Origin: Prochlorococcus sp. AG-402-K22
Lineage (GTDB): Bacteria > Cyanobacteriota > Cyanobacteriia > PCC-6307 > Cyanobiaceae
Direction of reading: 5' to 3'
Length of the DNA stretch: 64,000 nt
Assembly: GCA_003216755.1 (NCBI GenBank)
Contig: QCIJ01000003.1
Location: 1-64,000 of the forward strand
Position numbers and translations under genes: made by a program. Positions within the stretch are counted from its first letter, which is position 1. Each line of letters opens with the position of its first letter. Positions 1 to 9,130 of this stretch are shown piece after piece. The notes beneath the pieces were generated by a model, which worked only from the letters and a program-made list of their open reading frames with translations, was not told the DNA's origin and searched no databases.

Positions 1-89
1 CTCATTGAAGAACTTGAAAATAAAAATAATAATCAATTGAATGTTATCTCAAATAATGAAAAGCTCATTGAAGAACTTGAAAATAAAAA
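1..89 (+). repeat. 63-base direct repeat unit in coiled-coil gene
   Basis: Bases 1-26 are repeated exactly at 64-89, giving a 63-base period (21 codons) in frame with the coiled-coil gene. The array probably continues to the left of the window. The remaining part of the second unit has diverged. Confidence 0.6.
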
Positions 90-585
90 ACAAGACTCTG
101 AAAAAGAAATTGAGATTCATAAAAACTACAAAAAAGAACTAGATAATCAAATAAAAAATTTAACAACCAATTATAAAGAACTTGAAAATAATAAAAATAA
201 TAAATTAAACCTAATAGAAAATGATATGAACCAGTTAGTTTTACAAAATACAGTTTATAGAGAACAATTGTCCAAGATTGAATCAAGTAATAATAATTTA
301 AAGGATATGATAAATAATTCCAAAAATGAATTAGAAAAGATTAATCTTGAAAAAGATGATTTATTACAAGAGTATCAAACTTCACAAGAAGATATAGAAA
401 AATATTTTTTTGAAATATCTGAAATAAATAAATTGAAAGAAAGTCAACAAAGGGAAATCGAAAGATCCCAATTTATTTTTGGAAGAATTCTAAAATTTTC
501 TAATCAAATATTAATTGAATCTAGACAGAAAAAAAATAAAGGCAAAATAAATATAAAGAAGCTTTTACCTTTTCTAAAAACCTAA
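1..585 (+). CDS. Coiled-coil protein, C-terminal part only
   Basis: The reading frame is open from base 1 to a stop at 585, so the gene begins upstream of the window; the first in-window start-like codon (TTG at 37) is probably internal. The visible ~194 residues are almost entirely Lys/Glu/Asn/Leu-rich heptad-like sequence, consistent with a long coiled coil, followed by a basic tail ending LLPFLKT. A 21-residue unit beginning LIEELENK occurs twice at the left edge, with its first 26 bases identical. Long coiled coils sit in many surface-polysaccharide loci as linkers or chain-length scaffolds, but no enzymatic domain is visible here and no function can be assigned. It converges on the capsule operon. 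Confidence 0.6.
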   Translation, partial: LIEELENKNNNQLNVISNNEKLIEELENKKQDSEKEIEIHKNYKKELDNQIKNLTTNYKELENNKNNKLNLIENDMNQLVLQNTVYREQLSKIESSNNNLKDMINNSKNELEKINLEKDDLLQEYQTSQEDIEKYFFEISEINKLKESQQREIERSQFIFGRILKFSNQILIESRQKKNKGKINIKKLLPFLKT

Positions 586-602
586 TATTAATCTTGGTAA
601 AA

Positions 603-1556
603 CTATTTAACTAAATTGTTTTTTAATTTCTTGAAAAAATTATTCCTTGGTGTTAACTCTTTTTTGACATTATTTAAGTACTCTAATTTATTAAGCTCTC
701 TCTCAATACCATTTAAATAAATTCTGAAATTTTCAAGTTCTTTCCAAGCATTTTTTAAATTTTTAGGCGAATTATTAATATTATCTAGGTATCCTGTGTT
801 CTCATTTTTTTCAATTACCTTTAATTTTGGCTCATAAATTTCATCTTCAGAAAATATTATTGGTAAATATTCTGTTTTTTTTGAGGGTAGTTTATATTTT
901 CCTTCTTTATCAAAAGAAATATAATAACTTTTCTGGCTACAAATTTTATTTAATTCTTGTGGATTAATTTTAAATCCTACTTTAGTAGTTTTAAATCCAA
1001 GACTAGAAACTTCTTCTCTAAAATGATTACATTTGTAAGCTGGTGGATCAATACCCTCGCATTGAAGCCAGACCCAAGCTACCTTTTTCAGATAAATCCA
1101 TGATGCCCAACCGTGGATTAAACCATCAGATTGTATACCATCTAAATTGCCATGAATTCCTAAATAAGAACTATTTAAGATTTCTCTAATTTTATGATAA
1201 ATCTGCTTTCTTTTGCGTTTAGATATACATTCAAAGATTCTGTGCCCATTTGAACTTAAGGCAATTATTTTAATATTTGCATCCTTATCAAAATTCTTTA
1301 AATTAGTAGGTAATTTCAATTCAAAACCAGGTTTTCCTTGATAATTATATTTTTGGCAAACATCTCCCCTTTCTATTTCGACATTACTCTTAGATACAAT
1401 TTTATTTCCTAAAACAAGTCTAACTTCAGTCAAATTAATCTTTCTGCTAAAAACCCAACCTGTAATTTTTCCCAATCCTAAATATTCAATTTTTGCTTTA
1501 TTCTCTTGAAAAGGAAAATTTAATTTTTTTGATATTTTATTGATAATAGTTTTCAT
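603..1556 (-). CDS. Unknown protein with two related beta-type domains
   Basis: I do not recognise a named family. The 317-residue product has two similar segments: residues ~25-95 (containing KITGWVFSRK and GKPGFELKLP) and ~130-217 (containing GLIHGWASWI and KVGFKINP). Both run G-x-x-x-GW, then alternating hydrophobic strands, then a G-F-[EK] strand, suggesting an internal duplication of a beta-sandwich-like module. The C-terminus (~265-300) is Leu/Glu-rich and may form a short coiled coil. There is no signal peptide or membrane segment. It is the last gene of the capsule-export operon, 32 bases after the dioxygenase gene, so a role in making or decorating the exported glycan is plausible but inferred only from position. 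Confidence 0.6.
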   Translation of the reverse strand: MKTIINKISKKLNFPFQENKAKIEYLGLGKITGWVFSRKINLTEVRLVLGNKIVSKSNVEIERGDVCQKYNYQGKPGFELKLPTNLKNFDKDANIKIIALSSNGHRIFECISKRKRKQIYHKIREILNSSYLGIHGNLDGIQSDGLIHGWASWIYLKKVAWVWLQCEGIDPPAYKCNHFREEVSSLGFKTTKVGFKINPQELNKICSQKSYYISFDKEGKYKLPSKKTEYLPIIFSEDEIYEPKLKVIEKNENTGYLDNINNSPKNLKNAWKELENFRIYLNGIERELNKLEYLNNVKKELTPRNNFFKKLKNNLVK

Positions 1557-1588
1557 TTTAAGTTAAGGCTTATTTATGAATTTATTAG

Positions 1589-3166
1589 TCAAGAATACAA
1601 TTTCAATAAATCTAAAGGGATTCTATTGAATAAATTTTGATTAATCTTATCAGTTGTTTTATAAAAAGGACTGTTGTATTCACATCCATAAAAATAATAA
1701 TGTGAGACTTGACTCCATCTTGTTAATGAAGGATTCTTAATTCTGGATCCTCCATGTAAAAGATTTGCGTGCCAAACTAATAAATCACCTTTTTTTGGAA
1801 TGTATTTCTTACTCTTATAATTTTTATTTTTAACAAGTTCACGCCATTTTATTTCAAAAAATTTTTGAGGAGCTTTGGCTTCTTTAACTTCAGAACTATT
1901 TAACCCAATGCTTTGCGAACTTAAATAAGGTTCTTTATGGCTACCTGGATAATATTCTAAACAGCCTGAATCTGGATGAATATCTTCCAAAGCTATCCAA
2001 ACTCCACACATAAATCCCACAGGTTTTGAACTAAAGTGAACTGCATCACTATGAAAATGCTGCTTGGATCCAGTTGGGAAATTCAGAGTTTGGAATGGGA
2101 AAGGGTCTCGTCCAAAAAGAATTTTTAATGCTATTAAGATTTCTGGATGACAGGCTATATCGCGTATTTCTCTAATATTCAATTCTTTCCATGCATCTTG
2201 AAAACGAATCCCTTTTTTAATATCTATATTATTTTCATTAATGTATTTAGCTAATTTATTTCTTGCATTGTCAATTAATGAAATCCAATTTTGATCTTTT
2301 ATTGCAAATTTTGTATATCCATATTTATTAAAGTTTAATGCATTCTTTTTAAATCTTCCAAAAATTCCTGACCTAAGCAAAAGAGAAATATTAGGACTAT
2401 CAATAAAAGAATGAGAATTTAATTTATATTTGTCAGAATTATAATTTATATTTTTTATCTTAAATAATTTTTTATTATCAGATTTGTAAAATATGCAATA
2501 AAAATTTTCAAAATCTAAGATATGTCTAAAGTTACAAACTAATTTAGGATCTAAAACAATAATTTCTCCATATCTTGGATAAATTAGTCCTAAATCTCTA
2601 TTTTTTCTTTTCTCTAAATTAAAATCGATAGAATTTAAATTTTGATATTCAAAATTATTTATATAATTATTACTACCTTGATAGTAAGCTATTGCTTCAG
2701 TTTTATCTTTAATTTCTTTGTATGATATTATGACTATCGCCTTCAATTTTCTTTTAAAATTAAAAGGTATATCAGAGAATCGTTTATAAGAATTTAATGA
2801 TTTATTCTCAAAATTAAAACAATTTGTTGGTACGAGAGCTTCATTAAAAAAAGTATAAAATAGCTCATTAATTTCCTCTAAAAGACTTATTTTACCAATA
2901 GAGGTTTTATTATTTATCTGATTATTATTATTCCATATAAGTTTTTCATAGCTATCGATCTTATCTCGAAAGTATTTATAAGCTTTCATTTCATACAAAG
3001 AATGCTCCAATAAATAATTCCAATCCTTTAAATTAGGGTAAAAATTACAAAAACCTAATTTCAAAAATTTTTCAAACCTACCCAAATAATTATATTCTTT
3101 AGAATCAATTAACTTTTTTTGATTAATATTAATTATTGCATTATCCATATTACAAATAAAAATCAT
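1589..3166 (-). CDS. Phytanoyl-CoA dioxygenase (PhyH) family protein with long N-terminal region
   Basis: The C-terminal half (~320-500) carries the Fe(II)/2-oxoglutarate oxygenase pattern: HxD at His372-Asp374 (HFHSDAVHF), a PGSH strand, then a distal His471 in WHANLLHGG and a likely 2-oxoglutarate-binding Arg shortly after. PhyH enzymes hydroxylate small molecules or glycan-linked groups; the substrate here is unknown. The first ~300 residues match nothing I recognise, so the protein is nearly twice the usual PhyH length. The first ATG (3166) overlaps the upstream glycosyltransferase gene by 17 bases; an in-frame ATG at 3148 would remove that overlap, and neither has a clear ribosome site. 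Its place in the capsule operon suggests it modifies a sugar or substituent of the exported polymer. Confidence 0.75.
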   Translation of the reverse strand: MIFICNMDNAIININQKKLIDSKEYNYLGRFEKFLKLGFCNFYPNLKDWNYLLEHSLYEMKAYKYFRDKIDSYEKLIWNNNNQINNKTSIGKISLLEEINELFYTFFNEALVPTNCFNFENKSLNSYKRFSDIPFNFKRKLKAIVIISYKEIKDKTEAIAYYQGSNNYINNFEYQNLNSIDFNLEKRKNRDLGLIYPRYGEIIVLDPKLVCNFRHILDFENFYCIFYKSDNKKLFKIKNINYNSDKYKLNSHSFIDSPNISLLLRSGIFGRFKKNALNFNKYGYTKFAIKDQNWISLIDNARNKLAKYINENNIDIKKGIRFQDAWKELNIREIRDIACHPEILIALKILFGRDPFPFQTLNFPTGSKQHFHSDAVHFSSKPVGFMCGVWIALEDIHPDSGCLEYYPGSHKEPYLSSQSIGLNSSEVKEAKAPQKFFEIKWRELVKNKNYKSKKYIPKKGDLLVWHANLLHGGSRIKNPSLTRWSQVSHYYFYGCEYNSPFYKTTDKINQNLFNRIPLDLLKLYS

Positions 3167-5258
3167 TGAATAAGGTGAATTTATTATAACTCCTACTGAT
3201 TAAGTTTAATTTTTTTAAATGAATTGAGAAATCTTCTTCCATAAGAGATAAATGTGGACTATAAAAGGGATCATTAAATAATATAGAACTCCATTTTTTT
3301 TTCATGAAATTATATTCCTTTTTCCATTTCTTGTAATCTTCTCCAATAGGTTTTCCTCTAGATTTTGATTCAAAATGATAAGCAATAACATTAGGGGTGT
3401 ATATATTTTTCAATCCATAATTCAAAGACCTTAAACATAAATCTATATCGTTATAGTTTACTTTTAAATTTTTAGAATCTAATCCACCCAATATTTCCCA
3501 ATTCTTTTTACTTATGGCTAAACAAGCTCCCGTTACAGCTGATATTTCTTGTTGTAAATTTATTCTTTTCTGAAAGTCATAATCTTCAGTCGAGAAATAT
3601 TTATGAGAATGTCCTGCGACCCCCCCAATACCAAGAATTACACCTGCGTGTTGTATTGTTTCATCTGGAAATAATAATTTAGCACCAACACAGCCTATCC
3701 CATCTCGCAAGGCATTTGAAGCCAAATCAAGCCCCCAATTATGTGATATGAATTGTACATCATTATTAAGTAATAAAAGCACATTTCCTGAAGCAACTTT
3801 AGCCGCACTATTGTTCAAAAGAGAGTAATTAAATTCTCCATCTATTTTTATAATTTTTCTTGGCAATTGATTATTAGATTTTTTTAAAAAAGATCTAAAA
3901 TAATCAAATGTATTTATATCTTTACTATTATTATCAATAATAATTATTTCGTATCGAGTGCCTGCGGACTTTTCTTCAATTGAAGATATACATTTTCTTA
4001 ACAATTCAACTTTATCTTTCGTTGGTATTAAGATACTCAAAAAGGGTCTAGCTGGACTTAACCAATTTATTTTATAGCCTTCTTCTTTAATATCAATCTT
4101 TACTTTATTTTTAATGCTGCAAAAATATTCGTTAATATAATTCTCTAAATAAAGAGCAGATTTTGAATTAAAACTTTTTTCTGATCTGATTTGATCTTTA
4201 ATTTTATGAAAACAAACAAAAGGAGTATGTATGATTTTTGATGAATTATTGTTATTTTCCAAATCCTTTATAATTTCAATAATTAAATTACAGCTATTTA
4301 TTTGATAATTACTTTCATTAAGATTTTTTAAAGCTTTATTCCATAATTTTGGATCAATAACCCAGCAATTACTAAATAAAGGATTAGAAAAAAATAGCTC
4401 TCTATTCCAAGCAGTTTTAAAATTGGGACTATGTCTTTTTTTATTTATATTTATACAATCTTCATCTGGATATAACAAAAGACAATTATTATTTATTTCC
4501 AAAACAACTGAAAACACATCGATTGCCCATTCAGATATTAAACCGTCACAATTTTTTAAAATTACATAATCTCCATCAGGAACTGTAGAGAAATTATTAT
4601 TTTCTTGTATTATAAAAGACTTTGGAAAAGAATTTATTTTTTCTTTGAGTGATAATATTCTTAAAATTGCATCCTTTTCGACTTCTTCCTGCCAATAATA
4701 ATAATTAAAATATCTTTTTTTAACCTTTTGCGAAAGAAGTAATTTATTATACTTTCTCCATAAATTTATACTCTTTAATTTATTAATAGAAGAAAAACTA
4801 AGACCTAAAGTTGTGTGGATTCTTATTCTAATTTTATGCAATGCATAAAACTTAAATATTGGTATTAACCATAACTCATCAATTATTAAATCACTATTTA
4901 CATTAATAAGTCTAAGATAAACTTTTTGATTTTTTTTTATCCTTATAACTCTCCATCTTCTTCTAATAGGAAACATTGGTCTTGCTTGAGGGAAGCCTTT
5001 TTTACCAGAACTTAGGGATCCAAAACAGTAATTGTTATTTCCCTTATGTTTAATTCCCAAAAAATACCATCCTCCAAAAACTGGTTCCAAGCTCTTAAAA
5101 AAAATTTGCCCTTCTTGACTACTTTGTATCTTGAATTTATGCGTTATTAAACTTTTCCAAGTATTATCAGAATAATTCATATCAAAATTCCAGACCCAAT
5201 CACTTCGATCCAAAAAACCAAAATTTCTTTTCAATTTTTTTAAGAATCTAAATATCAA
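3150..5258 (-). CDS. GT2-family glycosyltransferase, 702 aa
   Basis: Residues ~405-640 form a GT-A glycosyltransferase of family 2: LSILIPTKDK at the nucleotide-binding start, EIIIIDNNS, the LLLLNNDVQF segment that supplies the metal-binding acidic residue, and the downstream AVTGACLAISKKNWE and YNDIDLCLR acceptor-side motifs typical of rhamnosyl- or galactosyl-type GT2 enzymes. The first ~150 residues look like a beta-rich domain (many Trp/Phe and alternating strands), followed by ~200 residues of unknown fold. No membrane segment is evident, so action at the cytoplasmic face is expected. The start overlaps the stop of the KpsE-like gene by four bases (ATGA), indicating translational coupling. 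Donor and acceptor sugars cannot be predicted. Confidence 0.85.
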   Translation of the reverse strand: MIFRFLKKLKRNFGFLDRSDWVWNFDMNYSDNTWKSLITHKFKIQSSQEGQIFFKSLEPVFGGWYFLGIKHKGNNNYCFGSLSSGKKGFPQARPMFPIRRRWRVIRIKKNQKVYLRLINVNSDLIIDELWLIPIFKFYALHKIRIRIHTTLGLSFSSINKLKSINLWRKYNKLLLSQKVKKRYFNYYYWQEEVEKDAILRILSLKEKINSFPKSFIIQENNNFSTVPDGDYVILKNCDGLISEWAIDVFSVVLEINNNCLLLYPDEDCININKKRHSPNFKTAWNRELFFSNPLFSNCWVIDPKLWNKALKNLNESNYQINSCNLIIEIIKDLENNNNSSKIIHTPFVCFHKIKDQIRSEKSFNSKSALYLENYINEYFCSIKNKVKIDIKEEGYKINWLSPARPFLSILIPTKDKVELLRKCISSIEEKSAGTRYEIIIIDNNSKDINTFDYFRSFLKKSNNQLPRKIIKIDGEFNYSLLNNSAAKVASGNVLLLLNNDVQFISHNWGLDLASNALRDGIGCVGAKLLFPDETIQHAGVILGIGGVAGHSHKYFSTEDYDFQKRINLQQEISAVTGACLAISKKNWEILGGLDSKNLKVNYNDIDLCLRSLNYGLKNIYTPNVIAYHFESKSRGKPIGEDYKKWKKEYNFMKKKWSSILFNDPFYSPHLSLMEEDFSIHLKKLNLISRSYNKFTLFNDFYL

Positions 5259-6436
5259 TTTCTATGACTATCAGACATTCCCAAAATAAATTTAGTTATT
5301 GAAAAACCCACCAAAATTATTGCACATGAAGTAAGAAAACCTTTATGTCTCCATTTTTGCCATTGTTGGTCAGGTAATATGGGTTCTCTCAAAATTGCCA
5401 TAAATCTTTGCTTTTGCAGGCTATCGCTTTTAGTTTTTTCAAAAGTTAATAATGAAGCGCTATACATCTCCTTAGCAAAAATTAAAGAGTTTTTAAGTTG
5501 ATTAAACTCTATTAACTTGGGATTTAAGGATTCATTTGATACTCCTGATATTAATTGTCTTTCTATTCTTATTTGTTCTTTTAAGTCCTTAATAAGATTA
5601 TCTACTTTAACGATTTCAGGATCATCCATTTTTACAAATTGTCTTTTTAAAGTTGCTAAATTTAATTTTGCACCCACTAACTCTTCTTCAAGACCTTTTA
5701 TATATCCCATTTTAGAATTAGCTTCTAAATCAGCGTCTAAGAATTTATTTAAAGTTTGAAACTTTGATAATTTCATTGTTATTTCATTAACTATCTCCTT
5801 ATTTTGTTCAGCTTGAGACTTTGCAAAGGTCAGTTGTTTTTTATAGATATCTTGGTTTAAATTGTTTACAAATGATTCTGATTCTTTAATCAAAAAATTA
5901 TTTATTCTGTAACTTGTAACAGGCTGATATCCAAATGTCCTTATTATTATTATTCCAGATTGCTCATTTAAAGAAATTGAAACTTGTTTCTTAAAAAAAT
6001 AAAACTTATTAACATCACTTACGTTAGATTTCAAGCCAGCAAAAGGATCAATTCTATTTCTCTTATAAACTTTCTGAAAGTCGATAATATTTTCAATTTT
6101 TTTAAGTATCTGTGGCGATTCAAGATAAACTTTTAAAAATCTCGCATCTTCAGTGGCTGCTAAATTTCCGCCACCAATTAAAGAAAATAAACTTTTACCA
6201 GAGTCAGAATTTCCACTAGCCCCTTTTCTAACAATTACATCTGATCTTACATAATATCTGTTTCTTCCCATTGCATAAAAATAAAAAGCAAATGAAAGAA
6301 CCAATACAAAAATACTTAACCAACTAAGATCAGTTTTTTTTATTTTTTTTAAATTTTTTCCATTTATTGACGAAAAAAATTTATTAATAGGTTTACTTTT
6401 TAAAGCTTTAAGAAAAAGCTTAATAAAAATATTCAT
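5255..6436 (-). CDS. KpsE/CtrB/Wzz-type polysaccharide co-polymerase (capsule export inner-membrane protein)
   Basis: The 393-residue protein has two membrane segments, one at ~40-58 (WLSIFVLVLSFAFYFYAMG) and one near the C-terminus (~366-385), with a long periplasmic Lys/Glu-rich coiled-coil region between them. This is the layout of KpsE/BexC/CtrB proteins that bridge the inner-membrane ABC transporter to the outer-membrane exporter. A PDQQWQKWRHKGF stretch just before the last helix resembles the proline-containing motif that precedes the second helix in this family. It lies four bases downstream of the kpsT-like gene and overlaps the following glycosyltransferase gene by four bases. Confidence 0.85.
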   Translation of the reverse strand: MNIFIKLFLKALKSKPINKFFSSINGKNLKKIKKTDLSWLSIFVLVLSFAFYFYAMGRNRYYVRSDVIVRKGASGNSDSGKSLFSLIGGGNLAATEDARFLKVYLESPQILKKIENIIDFQKVYKRNRIDPFAGLKSNVSDVNKFYFFKKQVSISLNEQSGIIIIRTFGYQPVTSYRINNFLIKESESFVNNLNQDIYKKQLTFAKSQAEQNKEIVNEITMKLSKFQTLNKFLDADLEANSKMGYIKGLEEELVGAKLNLATLKRQFVKMDDPEIVKVDNLIKDLKEQIRIERQLISGVSNESLNPKLIEFNQLKNSLIFAKEMYSASLLTFEKTKSDSLQKQRFMAILREPILPDQQWQKWRHKGFLTSCAIILVGFSITKFILGMSDSHRN

Positions 6437-6440
6437 CCTC

Positions 6441-7130
6441 CTATACTATTTCATGATTAGCAGGTTTTTCAAGTAATTTTTTATGAATTTTTATACCTTC
6501 CTCTAAATTATCGAATTCAATAATTCTTCCATTATGAAGTAATAAGGCTCTGTCACAATGAAATTTTAATCCCCATAAATTATGATCTACCATAACAAAA
6601 TCACTATTTTCATGTTTTTTTTCAAGAATTTGTCTACTTCTTTTTCTAAACCTTTCATCACCAGCACTTGTGACTTCATCAATCAAATAAATATCAAAAT
6701 CAAACGCCATTGATAAACCGAAAGTAACTCTTGATCTCATACCGCTTGAGTAAGTTTTAAAAGGTCTATCAAAATATTTTCCAAGTTCTGCAAATTCTTC
6801 TACATAACGAATTTTTTGTTCGATAATTTCTTTATTATTTGAAGCATATATTTTTGATACAAAAGTAACGTTTTCTCTTGCAGATAAACTGCCTTGAAAA
6901 CCGCCTACTAAACCCACAGGCCAACTTATTGATTTGTTAGTTTTTATTGATCCTCTATCAGGTTGATCTATACCACCGAGAATTTGCAAAAGTGTACTTT
7001 TACCGGCCCCGTTACGACCTAAAAGCGCAACTGATTCACCAGTGTTAATTTTAAAGTTCAAATCTTTAAAAACCGTAGATTTTTTCCCCTTATGTAAATA
7101 ACTTTTTGTAAGACCTTTTACTTCTATCAT
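6441..7130 (-). CDS. kpsT: Capsule polysaccharide ABC transporter ATP-binding protein (KpsT-like)
   Basis: A 229-residue ABC ATPase. Walker A is GRNGAGKST, the signature motif is the divergent YSSGMRSR form typical of KpsT/Wzt-type polysaccharide exporters (in place of LSGGQ), and Walker B is IYLIDE, followed by a switch His in VMVDHN. There is no C-terminal carbohydrate-binding extension such as long Wzt proteins carry, so it belongs to the short, KpsT-like class that energises export of finished capsule or glycolipid chains. Its start overlaps the permease stop by four bases, fitting a KpsM-KpsT pair. Confidence 0.92.
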   Translation of the reverse strand: MIEVKGLTKSYLHKGKKSTVFKDLNFKINTGESVALLGRNGAGKSTLLQILGGIDQPDRGSIKTNKSISWPVGLVGGFQGSLSARENVTFVSKIYASNNKEIIEQKIRYVEEFAELGKYFDRPFKTYSSGMRSRVTFGLSMAFDFDIYLIDEVTSAGDERFRKRSRQILEKKHENSDFVMVDHNLWGLKFHCDRALLLHNGRIIEFDNLEEGIKIHKKLLEKPANHEIV

Positions 7131-7933
7131 CTTTTTAATAAAACTAATTCATTATTTTGATAAATCCATAGTGAAATAAATAAGGAAATTAATGAAAATT
7201 GCCACAAATAAATTATTGAAACCTCAGTTGGTTCAATAATATAATTTATCGAGAAAGAATGTCTAATTAACTCGATACATTGAACAAGAGGATTCCAAGA
7301 TGCGTAGGGTCTTACCCATTGAGGTAATTGTCTTAAACCCACAAATACTCCCGATATAAGCCAAAGTGGTCTTATAAAGAGTGGAATAATCTGTAATATC
7401 CAATTATAAAAATGTGCTGCAACCATAAGGACTAATCCTAATGAAAAGCAAAATATAGTAAAGGCTAAATATGCAGAGACAAAAAGAGGAAAATCATAAA
7501 AAATTATTTCCTCCTTATATAAAAAAACACCAAGGATAATTACAAAAAATACGATTAAATAAAGCAGAGACTCTACAATAGTTCTTGCAATAATAGTATC
7601 AATAGGTTTTACTGGGCGATAAAAAAACAATGCCTCATTAGCTTGCATTGCATTTGCTCCTCTAACAGCTAAATCTTGAAAGAATGTAAACATAACAATG
7701 CCAGAAGCTAGAAACAAAAAAATATTTAAGCCAACACCTCTGTCCCCTTTAAAAATAGAGAAAATAAGTAGGAATATTAACATCACACCAAGAGGTCCAA
7801 AAAAAACACCCAAAATTCCAAATTTAACTTGACTTACCCTTGTTTTTAATTCTCTATAAACTAATGCTGATATAACATTTCTCTGGATTATAAAACCTTC
7901 AATAATTTCATCTAATCTTCTTTTATTAAGCAT
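7127..7933 (-). CDS. kpsM: Capsule polysaccharide ABC transporter permease (KpsM-like)
   Basis: The 268-residue protein has about six hydrophobic segments and the ABC-2 permease pattern: a soluble N-terminus ending SALVYRELKTRVSQ just before the first helix, a helical core, and the conserved WNPLVQCIELIR segment followed by a final helix. Proteins of this family form the inner-membrane channel for capsular polysaccharide or O-antigen. It pairs with the adjacent ATPase gene through a 4-base overlap and follows the exporter gene by 16 bases. Confidence 0.9.
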   Translation of the reverse strand: MLNKRRLDEIIEGFIIQRNVISALVYRELKTRVSQVKFGILGVFFGPLGVMLIFLLIFSIFKGDRGVGLNIFLFLASGIVMFTFFQDLAVRGANAMQANEALFFYRPVKPIDTIIARTIVESLLYLIVFFVIILGVFLYKEEIIFYDFPLFVSAYLAFTIFCFSLGLVLMVAAHFYNWILQIIPLFIRPLWLISGVFVGLRQLPQWVRPYASWNPLVQCIELIRHSFSINYIIEPTEVSIIYLWQFSLISLFISLWIYQNNELVLLKR

Positions 7934-7949
7934 AATTTAGACTCTATTT

Positions 7950-8984
7950 CTATTCATTGAATATTTTGTATATTGATAATGCATTAACAGCTGGGCTTAA
8001 TGGTCTTGTCATATCAGAAATGGTTCTTTCAGTTTGAGCAAGGAAATTTGGCTTAATAATAATGACATCTTTATTTCTTAATTTAGGATTTTTGGAACTA
8101 TTAAATGACTCCATTAAATCATATCTATAAACTTTTTTACTAACCGTTCCATTATTTAATAACCTAAATAATGATATTTTTCTTTTATTTGCATATCTAG
8201 TAAGTCCCCCTCCTGCAACTATTGCATCATTTAGAGTACTGTTAGATCTTAAATTTATTAATCCAGGACTATTTATTTCGCCTATTATATTAATGCTTAT
8301 ATTCTGAGATGATAAATTTGTATTGCTTAAAGAAATCAAATCCGAAGGGGATGCATTAGTAATTTTTTCAACATGTATCGAATCACCATCATAAATAATT
8401 GGGTCAACTGATAGCAATTCACCATTTAACATTCCCCAAAAATTATAATTCTTCATTTCCATTCTTTTCGAAGACGAATTATAGCGATTCAGAACTATTT
8501 TCCTAATATCTGCTTGATCTGAAATACCTCCTGCCAATTTAATTGCTTCAACAATAGTTGACATCTGATTATCAAATACATAAAAACCAGGGTTTAAAAC
8601 TTGTCCCGATATAGTAAATCTTATTGGCCTTGCCTCTAGTAGATTTATATAAATAATAGGATTTTTAATTATTTTTTTGTAGGCGTTGGATATTACATCC
8701 TGAGCCTCATTTATCTTAAGTCCTCTAATATTTATCAACCCCAAACGCGGAAGATTAATATTCCCATCTGGCAAGATAACAACATCTGAATTATATTTAT
8801 CTATTTGAAAAATTCTTATTGAAATTTTATCTCCTGCATCCAAAACATAATTTTTGTTATTAAAAATATTTTCTTTTTTAGATTCTTCACAGTAAGAAGG
8901 TTTAATTATAATAGAATTACTTAAAAATATAAATACAGATATAACTGAAACAAAATATTTAGATATTTTAAAAACTATTCCCAT
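7950..8984 (-). CDS. Polysaccharide export outer-membrane protein (Wza/KpsD family)
   Basis: The 344-residue product starts with a basic and hydrophobic signal sequence (~7-35). Next comes the polysaccharide-export (Poly_export) domain at ~47-125, recognisable from YVLDAGDKISIRIF, VILPDGNINLPRLG and the NAYKKII segment, then two SLBB-like beta-grasp domains, each opening with a GQV/GEI-N-PG pattern (SGQVLNPGFYVF and IGEINSPGLINL). No clear lipobox is seen, so it may be a non-lipoprotein as in many cyanobacterial homologues. It would form the periplasmic and outer-membrane conduit. It is the first gene of the minus-strand export operon; its promoter should lie in the 146-base divergent gap to 9131. 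Confidence 0.85.
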   Translation of the reverse strand: MGIVFKISKYFVSVISVFIFLSNSIIIKPSYCEESKKENIFNNKNYVLDAGDKISIRIFQIDKYNSDVVILPDGNINLPRLGLINIRGLKINEAQDVISNAYKKIIKNPIIYINLLEARPIRFTISGQVLNPGFYVFDNQMSTIVEAIKLAGGISDQADIRKIVLNRYNSSSKRMEMKNYNFWGMLNGELLSVDPIIYDGDSIHVEKITNASPSDLISLSNTNLSSQNISINIIGEINSPGLINLRSNSTLNDAIVAGGGLTRYANKRKISLFRLLNNGTVSKKVYRYDLMESFNSSKNPKLRNKDVIIIKPNFLAQTERTISDMTRPLSPAVNALSIYKIFNE

Positions 8985-9130
8985 AATAAACTTATAATAT
9001 TCAGTTATTATAATTCATTAACAACTTTATTATAATTTGCCATTTTTAATTAAAATGCATTTAAGTATCTTTGTAAAGTTTTTTAAAAAAAAGAAATTAT
9101 CAAATCTTATATTTATAAATTAAAAAATCT

